NCBI RefSeq assembly: GCF_023806565.1
Contig: NZ_JAMTDV010000117.1
Coordinates: 1-64,000 of the forward strand
DNA: 64,000 nt
Direction: 5' to 3'
From: Accumulibacter sp.
GTDB taxonomy: Bacteria > Pseudomonadota > Gammaproteobacteria > Burkholderiales > Rhodocyclaceae
Part shown: in pieces, positions 41,735-51,222 of the stretch
Position numbering within the stretch: position 1 is the first letter of the stretch
Layout: each line of letters starts with the position of its first letter
The notes under the pieces: generated by a model
The model's database searches: none
What the model was told of the DNA's origin: nothing
The model's input: only the letters and a program-made list of their open reading frames with translations
Position numbers and translations under genes: made by a program

Positions 41735-42532
41735 TCAACTGTGTCGGCGATAGGCGGAGACGAGCAAAACGATTCCGAAGAGAGCCATCGGCAGCGACAA
41801 CCACTGCCCCATGCTCACACTATATGAAAAGCCGAAAATGCCTGTGTCCGGCGAGCGAAAATACTCCGCGAACCAGCGCAGCGCTCCGTAGCCGATGAGG
41901 AAGGCTCCGGAAACGGCACCACGGGGTCGCTCGCTGTCCGAATACAGCCACAGCACGACGAACAGCGTCAGACCCTCGAGCGCCGCCTGATAGAGCTGCG
42001 AGGGGTGGCGCGGCAAACCATCCACCCAAGGGAAGACCATTGCCCAGGGCAGTGCGGGATCGGCGACGCGCCCCCACAACTCGCCGTTGATGAAGTTGCC
42101 GACGCGTCCCGCGGCCAGGCCCAGGGGTACCAGCGGTGCGATGAAATCGGTGATTTCGATCCAGGTCCGGCCGGCTTTCCTGGCGTACAGCCACATCGCG
42201 AGCAGCACGCCGAGGAGGCCACCGTGAAACGACATGCCTCCCCGCCAGACGGCGAGAACCTGCAGCGGGTGATCGAGGTAATAGTCCGGCTCATAGAACA
42301 GCACCTGCCCGAGGCGGCCACCGACGACCACCCCGATCACTCCGTAGAAAAGCAGGTCGTCGAGTTGTCGCAGCGTCCAGCCTGCGCGCGCAAGCTGCGG
42401 CTGCGTCGCGATGCGCCGCCGGCCCAGCCACCAGAACTGCAGAAAGGCGACCAAGTACATCAGTCCATACCAGTGCACGCTGAGCGGGCCGAGCCTGAGC
42501 GCGACAGGGTCGAACTGCGGATGGATCAACAC
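41735..42532 (-). CDS. lgt: Prolipoprotein diacylglyceryl transferase
   Basis: A 265-residue inner-membrane enzyme moving diacylglyceryl from phosphatidylglycerol to the lipobox Cys of prolipoproteins. Seven membrane segments; the Lgt signature '[14 protein letters not shown]' and the conserved '[10 protein letters not shown]' are present. I choose the GTG at 42532 because betaproteobacterial Lgt proteins typically begin with an equivalent of '[22 protein letters not shown]' and GGAG lies 9 nt upstream; an ATG at 42571 would leave only 44 bp to the divergent ilvD. Confidence 0.95.
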   Translation of the reverse strand: MLIHPQFDPVALRLGPLSVHWYGLMYLVAFLQFWWLGRRRIATQPQLARAGWTLRQLDDLLFYGVIGVVVGGRLGQVLFYEPDYYLDHPLQVLAVWRGGMSFHGGLLGVLLAMWLYARKAGRTWIEITDFIAPLVPLGLAAGRVGNFINGELWGRVADPALPWAMVFPWVDGLPRHPSQLYQAALEGLTLFVVLWLYSDSERPRGAVSGAFLIGYGALRWFAEYFRSPDTGIFGFSYSVSMGQWLSLPMALFGIVLLVSAYRRHS

Positions 42533-42615
42533 GGAACCAACACTCCGGGGGCTTTCGGATAGAATTGGCATTATATCTCGCCACCCTCCGGCGTGTTCCC
42601 AATTGGAGATCGGCA

Positions 42616-44469
42616 ATGCCCAGCTATCGTTCCCGCACCTCGACCCACGGTCGCAACATGGCCGGCGCGCGCGCCCTCTGGCGTGCTACGGGCATGCAGG
42701 ATGGCGACTTCGGCAAGCCGATCGTTGCCGTCGTCAATTCCTTCACCCAGTTCGTTCCCGGGCATGTGCATCTTCAGGATCTGGGGCAACTGGTGGCGCG
42801 CGAGATCGAGGCGGCGGGCGGGGTCGCCAAGGAATTCAACACCATCGCCATCGACGACGGGATCGCCATGGGGCATGATGGCATGCTCTATTCGCTGCCT
42901 TCGCGCGACCTGATTGCCGACTCGGTCGAGTACATGGTCAACGCGCACTGCGCCGACGCAATGGTCTGCATATCCAATTGCGACAAGATCACGCCCGGCA
43001 TGCTGATGGCGGCGATGCGCGTGAACATCCCGACGATCTTCGTCTCCGGTGGTCCGATGGAAGCCGGCAAGGTGACGTGGAGCGGCAAGGTGATCGCCGT
43101 GGATCTCGTCGATGCAATGGTCAAGGGTGGTGACAGCAGTTGTTCCGACGAGGAGGTCGACCGCTTCGAGCGATCGGCATGCCCGACCTGCGGTTCGTGT
43201 TCCGGGATGTTTACTGCCAACTCGATGAACTGCCTGACCGAGGCGCTGGGTTTTTCCCTGCCGGGAAATGGCAGCCTGCTCGCCACCCATGCCGATCGGC
43301 GTGACCTGTTTCTCGAGGCTGGCCGACGCATCGTCGATCTCTGTCGTCGTTATTACGAACAGGATGACAACTCGGTGCTGCCGCGCGCGATCGGCAGCCG
43401 CGCCGCCTTCGAGAACGCGATGACGCTCGATGTGGCGATGGGCGGCTCGACCAATACCGTTCTGCACATCCTGGCGGCAGCGCAGGAGGGCGGCGTGGAT
43501 TTCACGATGGACGACATCGACCGCATTTCGCGCAGGGTTCCCTGTCTGGCCAAGGTGGCACCGGCGACACCGGATTACCACATGGAGGACGTGCATCGGG
43601 CCGGCGGTATTTTTGCCATTCTCGGCGAACTCGATCGCGCCGCCCTGCTGCATCGTGAGGTGCCCACCGTGCATGCGAGAACGCTCGGCGAGGCGATCGA
43701 TCGTTGGGACGTGATCCGTACTTCGGACCCGCAGGTGTTGGACTTCTACCGCGCGGCGCCAGGCGGCGTTCCGACGCAGACAGCTTTTTCGCAGAGCCGG
43801 CGCTATCCGGATCTCGACCTGGATCGTGTGGGCGGCTGCGTTCGCGAGCGGGCGAATGCCTACTCGCAGGACGGCGGTCTTGCCGTTCTCTACGGCAATA
43901 TCGCCAGCGACGGCTGCATCGTGAAGACCGCCGGAGTCGACGAGAGCATCTGGGTGTTTGCCGGCAAGGCGCGGGTTTTCGAAAGCCAGGACGACGCGGT
44001 GCAGGCAATTCTCGGTGATCAGGTGGCAGCGGGCGAAGTGGTCGTCATTCGTTACGAAGGCCCGAAAGGTGGGCCGGGCATGCAGGAAATGCTCTATCCC
44101 ACGTCCTACCTGAAGTCCAAGGGTCTGGGCAAGCTCTGTGCACTGCTCACCGATGGACGTTTTTCCGGCGGCACTTCCGGGCTGTCGATCGGGCACGTTT
44201 CACCCGAAGCCGCCGAAGGCGGCGCGATCGGTCTGGTGCAGGAGGGAGATCGGATCGAAATCGACATTCCCGCACGTCGTATCCACCTGGCCGTTCCCGA
44301 TGCCGAACTGGCCCGACGCCGGACGGCCATGGACGCCGCCGCTGGTGCCTGGCAACCGGCGACACGGCGTCGGCGGGTCGTTTCCCAGGCACTCCAGGCG
44401 TATGCGCTGATGGCTACGTCGGCGGCGACCGGTGCGGTGCGTGACCTCAGGCAGGTGCGGAGGAAGTGA
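42616..44469 (+). CDS. ilvD: Dihydroxy-acid dehydratase
   Basis: A 617-residue Fe-S enzyme of branched-chain amino acid synthesis, converting 2,3-dihydroxy-isovalerate and -methylvalerate to 2-oxoacids. '[26 protein letters not shown]' is the standard N-terminus. The cluster Cys lie in '[13 protein letters not shown]' and '[19 protein letters not shown]'. '[24 protein letters not shown]' closes the C-terminal domain. Length matches E. coli (616). GGAGATCGGCA precedes the ATG. It is divergent from lgt. Confidence 0.97.
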   Translation: MPSYRSRTSTHGRNMAGARALWRATGMQDGDFGKPIVAVVNSFTQFVPGHVHLQDLGQLVAREIEAAGGVAKEFNTIAIDDGIAMGHDGMLYSLPSRDLIADSVEYMVNAHCADAMVCISNCDKITPGMLMAAMRVNIPTIFVSGGPMEAGKVTWSGKVIAVDLVDAMVKGGDSSCSDEEVDRFERSACPTCGSCSGMFTANSMNCLTEALGFSLPGNGSLLATHADRRDLFLEAGRRIVDLCRRYYEQDDNSVLPRAIGSRAAFENAMTLDVAMGGSTNTVLHILAAAQEGGVDFTMDDIDRISRRVPCLAKVAPATPDYHMEDVHRAGGIFAILGELDRAALLHREVPTVHARTLGEAIDRWDVIRTSDPQVLDFYRAAPGGVPTQTAFSQSRRYPDLDLDRVGGCVRERANAYSQDGGLAVLYGNIASDGCIVKTAGVDESIWVFAGKARVFESQDDAVQAILGDQVAAGEVVVIRYEGPKGGPGMQEMLYPTSYLKSKGLGKLCALLTDGRFSGGTSGLSIGHVSPEAAEGGAIGLVQEGDRIEIDIPARRIHLAVPDAELARRRTAMDAAAGAWQPATRRRRVVSQALQAYALMATSAATGAVRDLRQVRRK

Positions 44470-44610
44470 TCACCGTCGGCCAGGATCGATCGTTGCCGCG
44501 CGCAGCATGCCCCGTGCGCCCGCAGGTGACCGGGGCGGGGTCAACGATCGATGCGGGCGATGCGTTATGCTGGTGCGTTTCAGGATTCCGGCCAAGCGGG
44601 CGAAGAGGCT

Positions 44611-44638
44611 TTGCAAGCCGGCCAAACTGAAATACTAT
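44611..44638 (+). promoter_or_regulatory. Candidate promoter for the cytochrome c gene
   Basis: TTGCAA at 44611-44616, a 16-bp spacer and TACTAT at 44633-44638, 40 bp before the ATG. Each hexamer matches 4 of 6 consensus bases. Confidence 0.4.
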
Positions 44639-44678
44639 CGGAATGTTGTAACCCCTCATCTGAACGGAGTGTAAGAGC

Positions 44679-44990
44679 ATGAAAGCGATCTACGTGAGTC
44701 TGCTGGCTGCTGCCGGCGTGATGTCCGCCGGTGCCGTCCAGGCGCAGGATGCGGAAGCACTGGCCAAGTCGAAGAACTGTTTCGCGTGCCATTCCATCGA
44801 CAAGAAGGTCGTTGGTCCCGCTTACAAGGATGTCGCGAAGAAATACACGGCGAAGGACGAGCCGATGTTGGCGGCGAAGGTCATCAAGGGCGGCAAGGGC
44901 TCCTGGGGCGAGGTGCCGATGCCGCCGAATCCCTCGGTCACGCCTGAGGAGGCGAATAAACTCGTGAAATGGATCCTCAGCCTGAAGTAA
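44679..44990 (+). CDS. Small periplasmic cytochrome c (c-551/c-552 type)
   Basis: A 103-residue class I cytochrome c. A signal peptide covers residues 1-22 (cleavage after AVQA). The haem motif is C34-F-A-C37-H38, and the axial Met is expected in 'GEVPMPPNPSVT'. 'NKLVKWILSLK' is the normal C-terminal helix. It resembles cytochrome c-551/c-552, an electron donor to terminal oxidase or nitrite reductase. It is monocistronic: own promoter and a terminator after the stop. Haem attachment would need the ccm genes found at 58.5-64 kb. Confidence 0.92.
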   Translation: MKAIYVSLLAAAGVMSAGAVQAQDAEALAKSKNCFACHSIDKKVVGPAYKDVAKKYTAKDEPMLAAKVIKGGKGSWGEVPMPPNPSVTPEEANKLVKWILSLK

Positions 44991-45005
44991 TCGCTGAATT
45001 GCACA

Positions 45006-45033
45006 GAAAAAAACCGGCCAAGTGCCGGTTTTT
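45006..45033 (+). terminator. Rho-independent terminator after cytochrome c
   Basis: aaaccggc-caagt-gccggttt forms an 8-bp stem flanked by an A run upstream and T residues downstream (ttttt in total), 15 bp after the stop. Confidence 0.85.
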
Positions 45034-45078
45034 CCATGTTGAGATGGCTGGCGGGCAGGTCGCGAAATGACATGCATG

Positions 45079-45107
45079 TTGACAAGGTCCTGATGTGCTT
45101 GGACAAT
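45079..45107 (+). promoter_or_regulatory. Strong sigma-70 promoter for the liv operon
   Basis: A perfect TTGACA at 45079-45084, a 17-bp spacer and GACAAT at 45102-45107 (4 of 6), 48 bp before the binding-protein ATG. This is the best promoter match in the window. Confidence 0.6.
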
Positions 45108-45155
45108 CGCCCGTTCGCTGACCCATTACAAACACAATTTTTGGAGATCAAAACT

Positions 45156-46370
45156 ATGAACCATGTACGTATGCCTGGTGTAGTCGTCGTTCTCGCCGCT
45201 TCCCTGGCAATCGTCGGCTGTGGCAAGAAGGAAGAGCCCAAGGCCGCCGCACCTGCTCCGGCACCGGCTGCCGCTGCCCCGGCCGCGAAGCCGGAAGTCG
45301 TGGTGAAGATCGGCCATGTCGCGCCATTGACCGGCCCGATCGCGCATCTCGGCAAGGACAACGAAAATGGCGCCCGGCTGGCGGTCGATGATGCCAACGC
45401 GAAGAAGGTCGAAATCGACGGCAAGGTCATCAAGTTCGAACTGCTCGGCGAAGATGACCAGGCTGACCCGAAGACCGGCACCGTCGTCGCACAGAAACTG
45501 GTTGATGCGAAGGTGGCCGGTGTGGTTGGACACCTGAACTCCGGTACGACCATCCCGGCTTCGGCCATCTACAATCAGGCCGGTGTGCCGCAGATTTCGC
45601 CTTCGGCGACCAATCCAAAATACACCCAGCAGGGTTTCAACACGACGTTCCGGGTGATGGCCAACGACATTCAGCAGGGCTCGGTGGTCGGCACCTATGC
45701 GGTCAAGGACATGGGGGCGAAGAAGGTCGCGATCATCGACGATCGCACCGCCTATGGTCAAGGCTTGGCCGATGAGGTCGAAAAGGCTGCCAAGGCGGCC
45801 GGTGCAACGGTTGTCGCGCGCGAGTTCACCAACGACAAGGCCACCGACTTCAAGGCCATTCTGACCAAGATCAAGGCCAAGAATCCCGACGTGATCTTCC
45901 TCGGTGGAATGGACGCGGTGGGTGGTCCGATGCTCAAGCAGATGCGCGAACTGGGTATCAAGGCCAAGTTCACCACGGGTGACGGCGGTTGCACGCCCGA
46001 GCTGGTCAAGCTGGCTGGTGCGGCGTCCGAGGGTGTGATCTGCACGCAAGCAGGCCTGCCGGTCGACAAGCTGCCGAATGGCCAGAAATTCGTCGAAGAC
46101 TTCACCAAGAAGTACGGCCAGATTCAGATCTACTCGCCGTACAGCTACGATGCCGTGATGGTCCTGGTCGACTCGATGAAGCGCGCCAACTCCACCGACC
46201 CGGTCAAGTATCTGCCGGAAGTCGGCAAGACCTCCTACGACGGTGTCACCGGCAAGATCGAGTTCGACGAAAAGGGCGACATCAAGAACGGCGCGATTAC
46301 CGTTTTCGAAATCAAGGATGGCAAGCTGGCGACTCTGAAGACCGAAGGCGGCACTGCCTCGGCCAAATAA
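45156..46370 (+). CDS. livJ: Branched-chain amino acid ABC transporter, substrate-binding lipoprotein
   Basis: A 404-residue periplasmic-binding protein of the Leu/Ile/Val (LivJ/BraC) family. It has a lipobox ending in C22 (LAIVGC), followed by a Lys/Glu and Ala/Pro-rich linker (about 23-47) and the two-lobe domain: 'IGHVAPLTGPIAHLGKDNENGARLAVDDAN', 'VVGHLNSGTTIPASAIYNQAGVPQISPSATNP' and 'YSPYSYDAVMVL'. Most Gram-negative LivJ proteins are soluble; lipid anchoring is less usual. TTGGAGATCAAAACT precedes the ATG. First gene of the livJHMGF operon. Confidence 0.93.
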   Translation: MNHVRMPGVVVVLAASLAIVGCGKKEEPKAAAPAPAPAAAAPAAKPEVVVKIGHVAPLTGPIAHLGKDNENGARLAVDDANAKKVEIDGKVIKFELLGEDDQADPKTGTVVAQKLVDAKVAGVVGHLNSGTTIPASAIYNQAGVPQISPSATNPKYTQQGFNTTFRVMANDIQQGSVVGTYAVKDMGAKKVAIIDDRTAYGQGLADEVEKAAKAAGATVVAREFTNDKATDFKAILTKIKAKNPDVIFLGGMDAVGGPMLKQMRELGIKAKFTTGDGGCTPELVKLAGAASEGVICTQAGLPVDKLPNGQKFVEDFTKKYGQIQIYSPYSYDAVMVLVDSMKRANSTDPVKYLPEVGKTSYDGVTGKIEFDEKGDIKNGAITVFEIKDGKLATLKTEGGTASAK

Positions 46371-46386
46371 AGAAAGAGTCCGCTAC

Positions 46387-46414
46387 CGGGGACATGGCGT
46401 TGGCCATGTCCCCG
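46387..46414 (+). terminator. Intercistronic hairpin between livJ and livH
   Basis: A perfect 12-bp stem (cggggacatggc / gccatgtccccg) with a gttg loop starts 16 bp after the livJ stop. No T-run follows. It is likely to act as partial terminator or 3' stabiliser so that the binding protein is made in excess of the permease. Confidence 0.65.
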
Positions 46415-46532
46415 TCCATCCCGCAGCCGCAGCCGCCCGGCGTCGACCGGGGAGGGGGTTCGGGTGCGGCTACGTCGGCATGAGTGGGAACCCAGGGTTC
46501 GCCACAAGTACCACGTTGCGGAAAGCCTGCCC

Positions 46533-47456
46533 ATGGACACTCTCCTCCAGCAACTGATCAACGGCATCACTCTCGGTGCTGTGTACGCTCTCGTCGCTCT
46601 CGGCTACACGATGGTCTATGGCATCATCGGCCTGATCAATTTCGCCCACGGCGAGGTCGTGATGATCGGCACGATGGTTGCTTTCACGGTCATTGTCTCG
46701 CTCGCCGGCTCGGCCATGGCACCCCTGATGATTCTCGGTATCGGCGTCGCGGTATCGGTGGTCGTTTGCATGGTGCTGGGCTGGGCGCTCGAACGGGTCG
46801 CCTATCGCCCGCTGCGCCATGCGCCGAGATTGACACCGTTGATCACGGCGATCGGCATGTCCATCGTGTTGCAGAACGTGGCGATGATCATCTGGGGCAG
46901 GAACTACATCACCTTCCCACCGATGATCGGCAAGCACATCTACGAATTTGGCGGTGCCAGCTTCACCAACGTGCAGATTGCCATCGTTACGCTGGCAGCC
47001 TTGATGATGCTGGGGCTGATCTACTTGGTACACCGCACGCGCATCGGCATGGCCATGCGGGCGACCGCGCAGAATCAGCACGTCGCCGCATTGATGGGGG
47101 TTGATATCGATCGCGTCATTGCCATGGCGTTCATCATCGGTTCTGCACTCGGCGCCGTGGCCGGCTGCATGGTCGGCTCCTACTACGAGATCGCGCATTA
47201 TCAGATGGGTTTCATGCTCGGCCTGAAGGCGTTTACCGCTGCCGTTCTCGGCGGAATCGGCAATCTCGCCGGCGCCATGGCCGGCGGCCTGCTGCTGGGT
47301 GTAATCGAGGCGCTGGGCGCTGGCTACATCGGCGACCTGACCGGTGATTTCCTTGGCAGCCACTACCAGGACATCTTTGCCTTCATCGTGCTGATCATCG
47401 TTCTGATGTTCCGTCCTTCGGGGCTGTTTGGCGAACGTACTGGAGATCGCGCATGA
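46533..47456 (+). CDS. livH: Branched-chain amino acid ABC transporter permease LivH
   Basis: A 307-residue inner-membrane permease with about eight helices. 'QQLINGITLGAVYALVALGYTMVYGIIGLINFAHGEVVMIG' is the LivH signature, and 'MGVDIDRVIAMAFIIGSALGAVAG' the EAA-like loop contacting the ATPases. The ATG at 46533 follows GGAAAGCC; the frame extends 23 codons upstream without support. The stop overlaps livM by ATGA. Confidence 0.96.
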   Translation: MDTLLQQLINGITLGAVYALVALGYTMVYGIIGLINFAHGEVVMIGTMVAFTVIVSLAGSAMAPLMILGIGVAVSVVVCMVLGWALERVAYRPLRHAPRLTPLITAIGMSIVLQNVAMIIWGRNYITFPPMIGKHIYEFGGASFTNVQIAIVTLAALMMLGLIYLVHRTRIGMAMRATAQNQHVAALMGVDIDRVIAMAFIIGSALGAVAGCMVGSYYEIAHYQMGFMLGLKAFTAAVLGGIGNLAGAMAGGLLLGVIEALGAGYIGDLTGDFLGSHYQDIFAFIVLIIVLMFRPSGLFGERTGDRA

Positions 47457-48529
47457 AAGGCCAATTCAGGAGATCGGTTGCAGGACAACGGCCTTGGCTG
47501 GGCGTGCTGCTGCTCACCGCCGTCCTCTTGTTGGTGCCCTTCGTTGCCGGTCTCGGTGGTCAGGCCTGGGTGCGGATTGCGAACTTCGCGATCCTGTACG
47601 TTTTCCTGGCGCTGGGCCTGAATATCGTCGTCGGCTACGCCGGCCTGCTCGACCTCGGTTACGTTGCCTTCTACGCGGTTGGAGCCTATACCTATGCGCT
47701 CCTCGCCTCGCCGCATTTCGGAATCCATTTGCCCTTCTGGGTGATTCTGCCACTAGGTGCTGGTCTCGCGTGCATGTTCGGCGTGCTGCTCGGGGCGCCA
47801 ACACTGAAGCTGCGCGGTGATTATCTGGCGATCGTCACGCTGGGTTTCGGGGAAATCGTTCGCATCTTCATGAACAATCTGAATGCACCGGTCAATATCA
47901 CGAACGGCGCGCAGGGAATCACGCTGATCGATCCGATCCGGATCGGCGACTTTTCATTTTCGCAAAGCGGGACGATCTTCGGCATCACGCTTTCAGGGCC
48001 GCAGAAATACTATTTCCTGCTGGTCGTTCTGGCGCTGCTGGTGATCGTCGTCAACGTCCGCCTGCAGAATTCGCGCATCGGGCGCTCCTGGCAGGCGATC
48101 CGCGAGGATGAAGTCGCGGCCAAGGCCTGCGGCATCAATACCCGCAACATCAAGCTGCTGGCCTTTGCCATGGGAGCTTCCTTCGGGGGAATCGCCGGCG
48201 GCGTCTTCGCCGCGATGCAGGGCTTCGTCAGCCCGGAAAGCTTCTCGTTGATGGAGTCGATCACCATTCTGTCGATGGTCGTTCTTGGCGGCATGGGCCA
48301 CATCCCCGGCGTAATTCTCGGTGCCGTCCTGTTGACCGGTCTGCCCGAGGTGCTCCGCTACGGCATCGAACCTTTGCAGCGGGCCGTATTCGGCCGCATG
48401 ATCGTCGATCCGGAGAGCTTGCGGATGCTCGTTTTCGGTCTCGCACTGGTGCTCGTCATGCGTTTTCGACCGGCCGGGCTGTGGCCTTCGTCGCAGCGCC
48501 TCCGTGAACTTGCCGAGACGGCGGATTGA
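47453..48529 (+). CDS. livM: Branched-chain amino acid ABC transporter permease LivM
   Basis: A 358-residue second permease subunit with about ten helices. 'YVFLALGLNIVVGYAGLLDLGYVAFYAVGAYTYAL' and 'CGINTRNIKLLAFAMGASFGGIAGGVFAAMQGFVSPESF' are LivM signatures. Starts within the livH stop (ATGA) and its TGA is followed three bases later by livG. Confidence 0.96.
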   Translation: MKGQFRRSVAGQRPWLGVLLLTAVLLLVPFVAGLGGQAWVRIANFAILYVFLALGLNIVVGYAGLLDLGYVAFYAVGAYTYALLASPHFGIHLPFWVILPLGAGLACMFGVLLGAPTLKLRGDYLAIVTLGFGEIVRIFMNNLNAPVNITNGAQGITLIDPIRIGDFSFSQSGTIFGITLSGPQKYYFLLVVLALLVIVVNVRLQNSRIGRSWQAIREDEVAAKACGINTRNIKLLAFAMGASFGGIAGGVFAAMQGFVSPESFSLMESITILSMVVLGGMGHIPGVILGAVLLTGLPEVLRYGIEPLQRAVFGRMIVDPESLRMLVFGLALVLVMRFRPAGLWPSSQRLRELAETAD

Positions 48530-48531
48530 GC

Positions 48532-49308
48532 ATGAGCGAACAGCCACTGCTTCTCGAAGCGCATGAAGTCGCCAAGCATTTCGGCGGCGTCAAGGCCTTG
48601 CAGGATGTTTCGCTGACCATTCGCCGCGGCGAGATTTACGGCCTGATCGGACCGAATGGTGCCGGCAAGACGACGTTTTTCAACTGCCTGACTGGTCTCT
48701 ACAAGAACGAAAGCGGCCATTTCGTCTTTGACGGGGTCAGGCTCGAGGCCGACGCACCGCACAAGGCCGCTGCCGTAGGGATTGCCCGCACCTTTCAGAA
48801 CATTCGCCTGTTCGGCAACATGACGGCGATCGAGAACGTCATGGTCGGCCGCCACCTGCGCACACGCGCCGGCGTGCTCGGGGCGATTACCCGCAACGCG
48901 GCGACCCGGGCCGAGGAGGCGGCGATCACTCGTCGCGCCGAGGAACTCCTGCATTACGTGGGCATTCACGAACGGGCGCACGACTACGCCAAGCACCTTT
49001 CGTACGGGGACCAGCGACGCCTCGAAATCGCCCGTGCGTTGGCCACCGAACCGAAGCTGCTGGCGCTCGACGAGCCAGCGGCGGGAATGAACGGTACGGA
49101 GACCGAGGCCCTGCGCGTGCTCGTCGAAGGCATCTGCCGGGACGGCGTGACCGTCCTGCTGATCGAACACGACGTCAAACTGGTGATGGGCCTGTGTCGC
49201 CGCGTGGCAGTTTTCGACTACGGCGAAAAGATCTGCGAAGACGTTCCCGCCGTCGTGCAGAAGGACCCGCGTGTGATCGAGGCCTACCTCGGTGGGTCGG
49301 TGGCCTGA
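48532..49308 (+). CDS. livG: Branched-chain amino acid ABC transporter ATPase LivG
   Basis: A 258-residue ABC ATPase. Walker A 'GPNGAGKTTFFN', the ABC signature (degenerate) 'LSYGDQRRLEIARAL', Walker B 'LLALDEPAAGMN' and the switch His in 'LLIEHDVKLVMGL' are seen. The C-terminal 'DPRVIEAYLGG' is diagnostic of LivG/LivF proteins. An in-frame TTG two codons upstream overlaps the livM stop; the ATG is preferred. Confidence 0.96.
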   Translation: MSEQPLLLEAHEVAKHFGGVKALQDVSLTIRRGEIYGLIGPNGAGKTTFFNCLTGLYKNESGHFVFDGVRLEADAPHKAAAVGIARTFQNIRLFGNMTAIENVMVGRHLRTRAGVLGAITRNAATRAEEAAITRRAEELLHYVGIHERAHDYAKHLSYGDQRRLEIARALATEPKLLALDEPAAGMNGTETEALRVLVEGICRDGVTVLLIEHDVKLVMGLCRRVAVFDYGEKICEDVPAVVQKDPRVIEAYLGGSVA

Positions 49309-49331
49309 AGCCGGTAAGGGAACGATGAACC

Positions 49332-50036
49332 ATGCTCGAAGTTAACGGACTGCGCGTATCCTACGGCGGCATTCAGGCCGTTCGCGGCATCAGCTTCCAC
49401 GTCAACGAAGGCGAGATGGTCGCGCTGATCGGCGCCAACGGCGCCGGAAAGAGCAGCACCTTGCGGGCGCTGGCACGCCTGCTCGATCCCGCCGGGGGCA
49501 GTGTCCGCTATCGCGGCAAGGAACTCCTGCCCCTGCCGCCGCACGCATTGGTCGCGGAAGGGATTGCGCTGGTGCCTGAAGGCAGAGGAGTCTTTCCTCG
49601 CATGACCAGCCTCGAGAACCTGCGCATGGGAGCCTACGCGCGTAGCGACAAGGCGGCGATCGAACAGGACCTCGAACAGGTTCTCGGCCATTTTCCGCGC
49701 CTCAAGGAAAGGGGACAGCAACTGGCCGGGACGCTCTCGGGGGGCGAACAGCAAATGCTGGCAATCGGACGAGCGTTGATGAGCAGGCCCCGCCTGATGC
49801 TGCTCGATGAGCCATCGATGGGACTGGCGCCGATCATGGTGCAAAAAATCTTCGAGGTCATTCGCACGGTCGCCAGCGACGGCATGACCATCCTGCTCGT
49901 CGAGCAGAATGCCAAACTCGCGCTGGAAGTCAGCCAACGTGGCTATGTCATGGAAAGCGGCGAGATCACGGTGACCAACGAGTCGACGCATCTGCTTGCC
50001 GACCCCAAGGTGCGCGCCGCCTATCTCGGCGAATAG
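49332..50036 (+). CDS. livF: Branched-chain amino acid ABC transporter ATPase LivF
   Basis: A 234-residue ABC ATPase. 'YGGIQAVRGISFHVNEGEMVALIGANGAGKSSTLRAL' (Walker A), 'LSGGEQQMLAIGRALMSRPRLMLLDEPSMGL' (signature and Walker B) and 'LLVEQNAKLAL' are intact. Starts 23 bp after livG with GGGAACGATGAACC upstream. Last gene of the operon; it converges on the HDOD gene with a 13-bp gap. Confidence 0.96.
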   Translation: MLEVNGLRVSYGGIQAVRGISFHVNEGEMVALIGANGAGKSSTLRALARLLDPAGGSVRYRGKELLPLPPHALVAEGIALVPEGRGVFPRMTSLENLRMGAYARSDKAAIEQDLEQVLGHFPRLKERGQQLAGTLSGGEQQMLAIGRALMSRPRLMLLDEPSMGLAPIMVQKIFEVIRTVASDGMTILLVEQNAKLALEVSQRGYVMESGEITVTNESTHLLADPKVRAAYLGE

Positions 50037-50049
50037 GGCTTGCCGGGGC

Positions 50050-51222
50050 TTACAACTCCATCCCGTCGGCGAATGCCATCGCCTGCATCTGCGCCCGGTT
50101 GAACTGCGTCGCCGTCAGGCCGAGCATGCCGGCCTGCTCGGCGATCACGGTCGGGTCGCCTCTTTCGCTGCCCCGGGCCAGGTCAAGGAGGGGTTGATAG
50201 CGACCGCCATTGCCGAGCAGGGCATCGCAGATTGTCTCGGGCAGGCGCATTGCCTCCAGTACCTGTTCCATGCCGACGCCGAGCAGCGCGTCGAGCAGCG
50301 AGAATGCCCCGGTGATGAATAGATTGTCGTACTCGGACTTGTCTACCAGACCGTTGGCGAGCAATTCCATCAGGCGTGCCCGAAGCAGCGCCGTGTACAT
50401 CAATGCCGGTGCCATCGGGTCCCTGCTGGCCGTCGCCAGCAGCAGCGACAACCAGCGATTCAGCTTGTCGTAGCCGAGCATGCTGACGGCGTGTCGGAAG
50501 GAATGAATCTCGCAGAACAGGCCGAAGCCGGCGGAATTGATGTAACGCAACAGTTTGTAGGAAATCGCGACGTCAAGTTTGAGTGCGTCTTCGATTTCGT
50601 GTATCTCGGCGTTCGTACGGACCAGGTTGAGCACGCGCACGATGTTCGCCTGACCCGCGGTCAGCTTTTTTGCCGGCACGCCACTTGGCGCGACAAAGAA
50701 CCAGCCGGCAGCAGCGGTCATGCCCGCATCCAGACAAGCGCGAAAATCCTCGGGCGTTTCCACGTTGAATGCGATCCCCATTCCCTGTGCACGGGTGCGC
50801 GCCGAGAGCAGCTTGAGTTGCGCCAGCGTGAAGCGCTGCGCGTCGAAGCCGATGAAGCGGCAAGGCACGCCGCAGTTCAGTGCCGTTGCCGCATGCGGAT
50901 CGAAATGCAGGCAGACGGTCGGTTGCCAGATCTGCAGCGCGGCGATCAGCTCTGCTCCCTGCGGACCCAGAAGCGCGGTTGCCGGCAACTCGATGGTTGC
51001 ATTCTGCGGAGCCGACCAGTCGAGCAGTGTGGCATCGCAACCATCACCGCAATCGATGAAGACTGGCCTTGCGCCGGGCGGCCAGACACTTTCCAGTCCA
51101 TTGAGCGCGTCCACCGCATCCTGCATGCCGCCCTGCTGTCCGAGATGCAGCGTCAGGCGAGTGGCGATGACCCGACTTTGCCGATTGACCAGCGGCTGGC
51201 GGGACATGAAGACTTTGGTCAT
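50050..51222 (-). CDS. HDOD-domain signalling protein with degenerate EAL-like N-terminus
   Basis: A 390-residue protein like the YuxH/CdgJ group. Residues 1-195 look like an EAL domain lacking its catalytic Glu-Ala-Leu set ('MSRQPLVNRQSRVIATRLTL' start; 'GFDAQRFTLAQLKLLSARTRAQGMGIAFNVETPEDF'), and residues ~200-385 form the HDOD domain (RVLNLVRTNAEIHEIEDALKLDVAISYKLLRYINSAGFG ... AVSMLGYDKLNRWLSLLL). Such proteins usually act in cyclic-di-GMP or stress signalling without enzymatic activity. The ATG overlaps the stop of the flavoprotein gene (ATGA). Confidence 0.85.
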   Translation of the reverse strand: MTKVFMSRQPLVNRQSRVIATRLTLHLGQQGGMQDAVDALNGLESVWPPGARPVFIDCGDGCDATLLDWSAPQNATIELPATALLGPQGAELIAALQIWQPTVCLHFDPHAATALNCGVPCRFIGFDAQRFTLAQLKLLSARTRAQGMGIAFNVETPEDFRACLDAGMTAAAGWFFVAPSGVPAKKLTAGQANIVRVLNLVRTNAEIHEIEDALKLDVAISYKLLRYINSAGFGLFCEIHSFRHAVSMLGYDKLNRWLSLLLATASRDPMAPALMYTALLRARLMELLANGLVDKSEYDNLFITGAFSLLDALLGVGMEQVLEAMRLPETICDALLGNGGRYQPLLDLARGSERGDPTVIAEQAGMLGLTATQFNRAQMQAMAFADGMEL

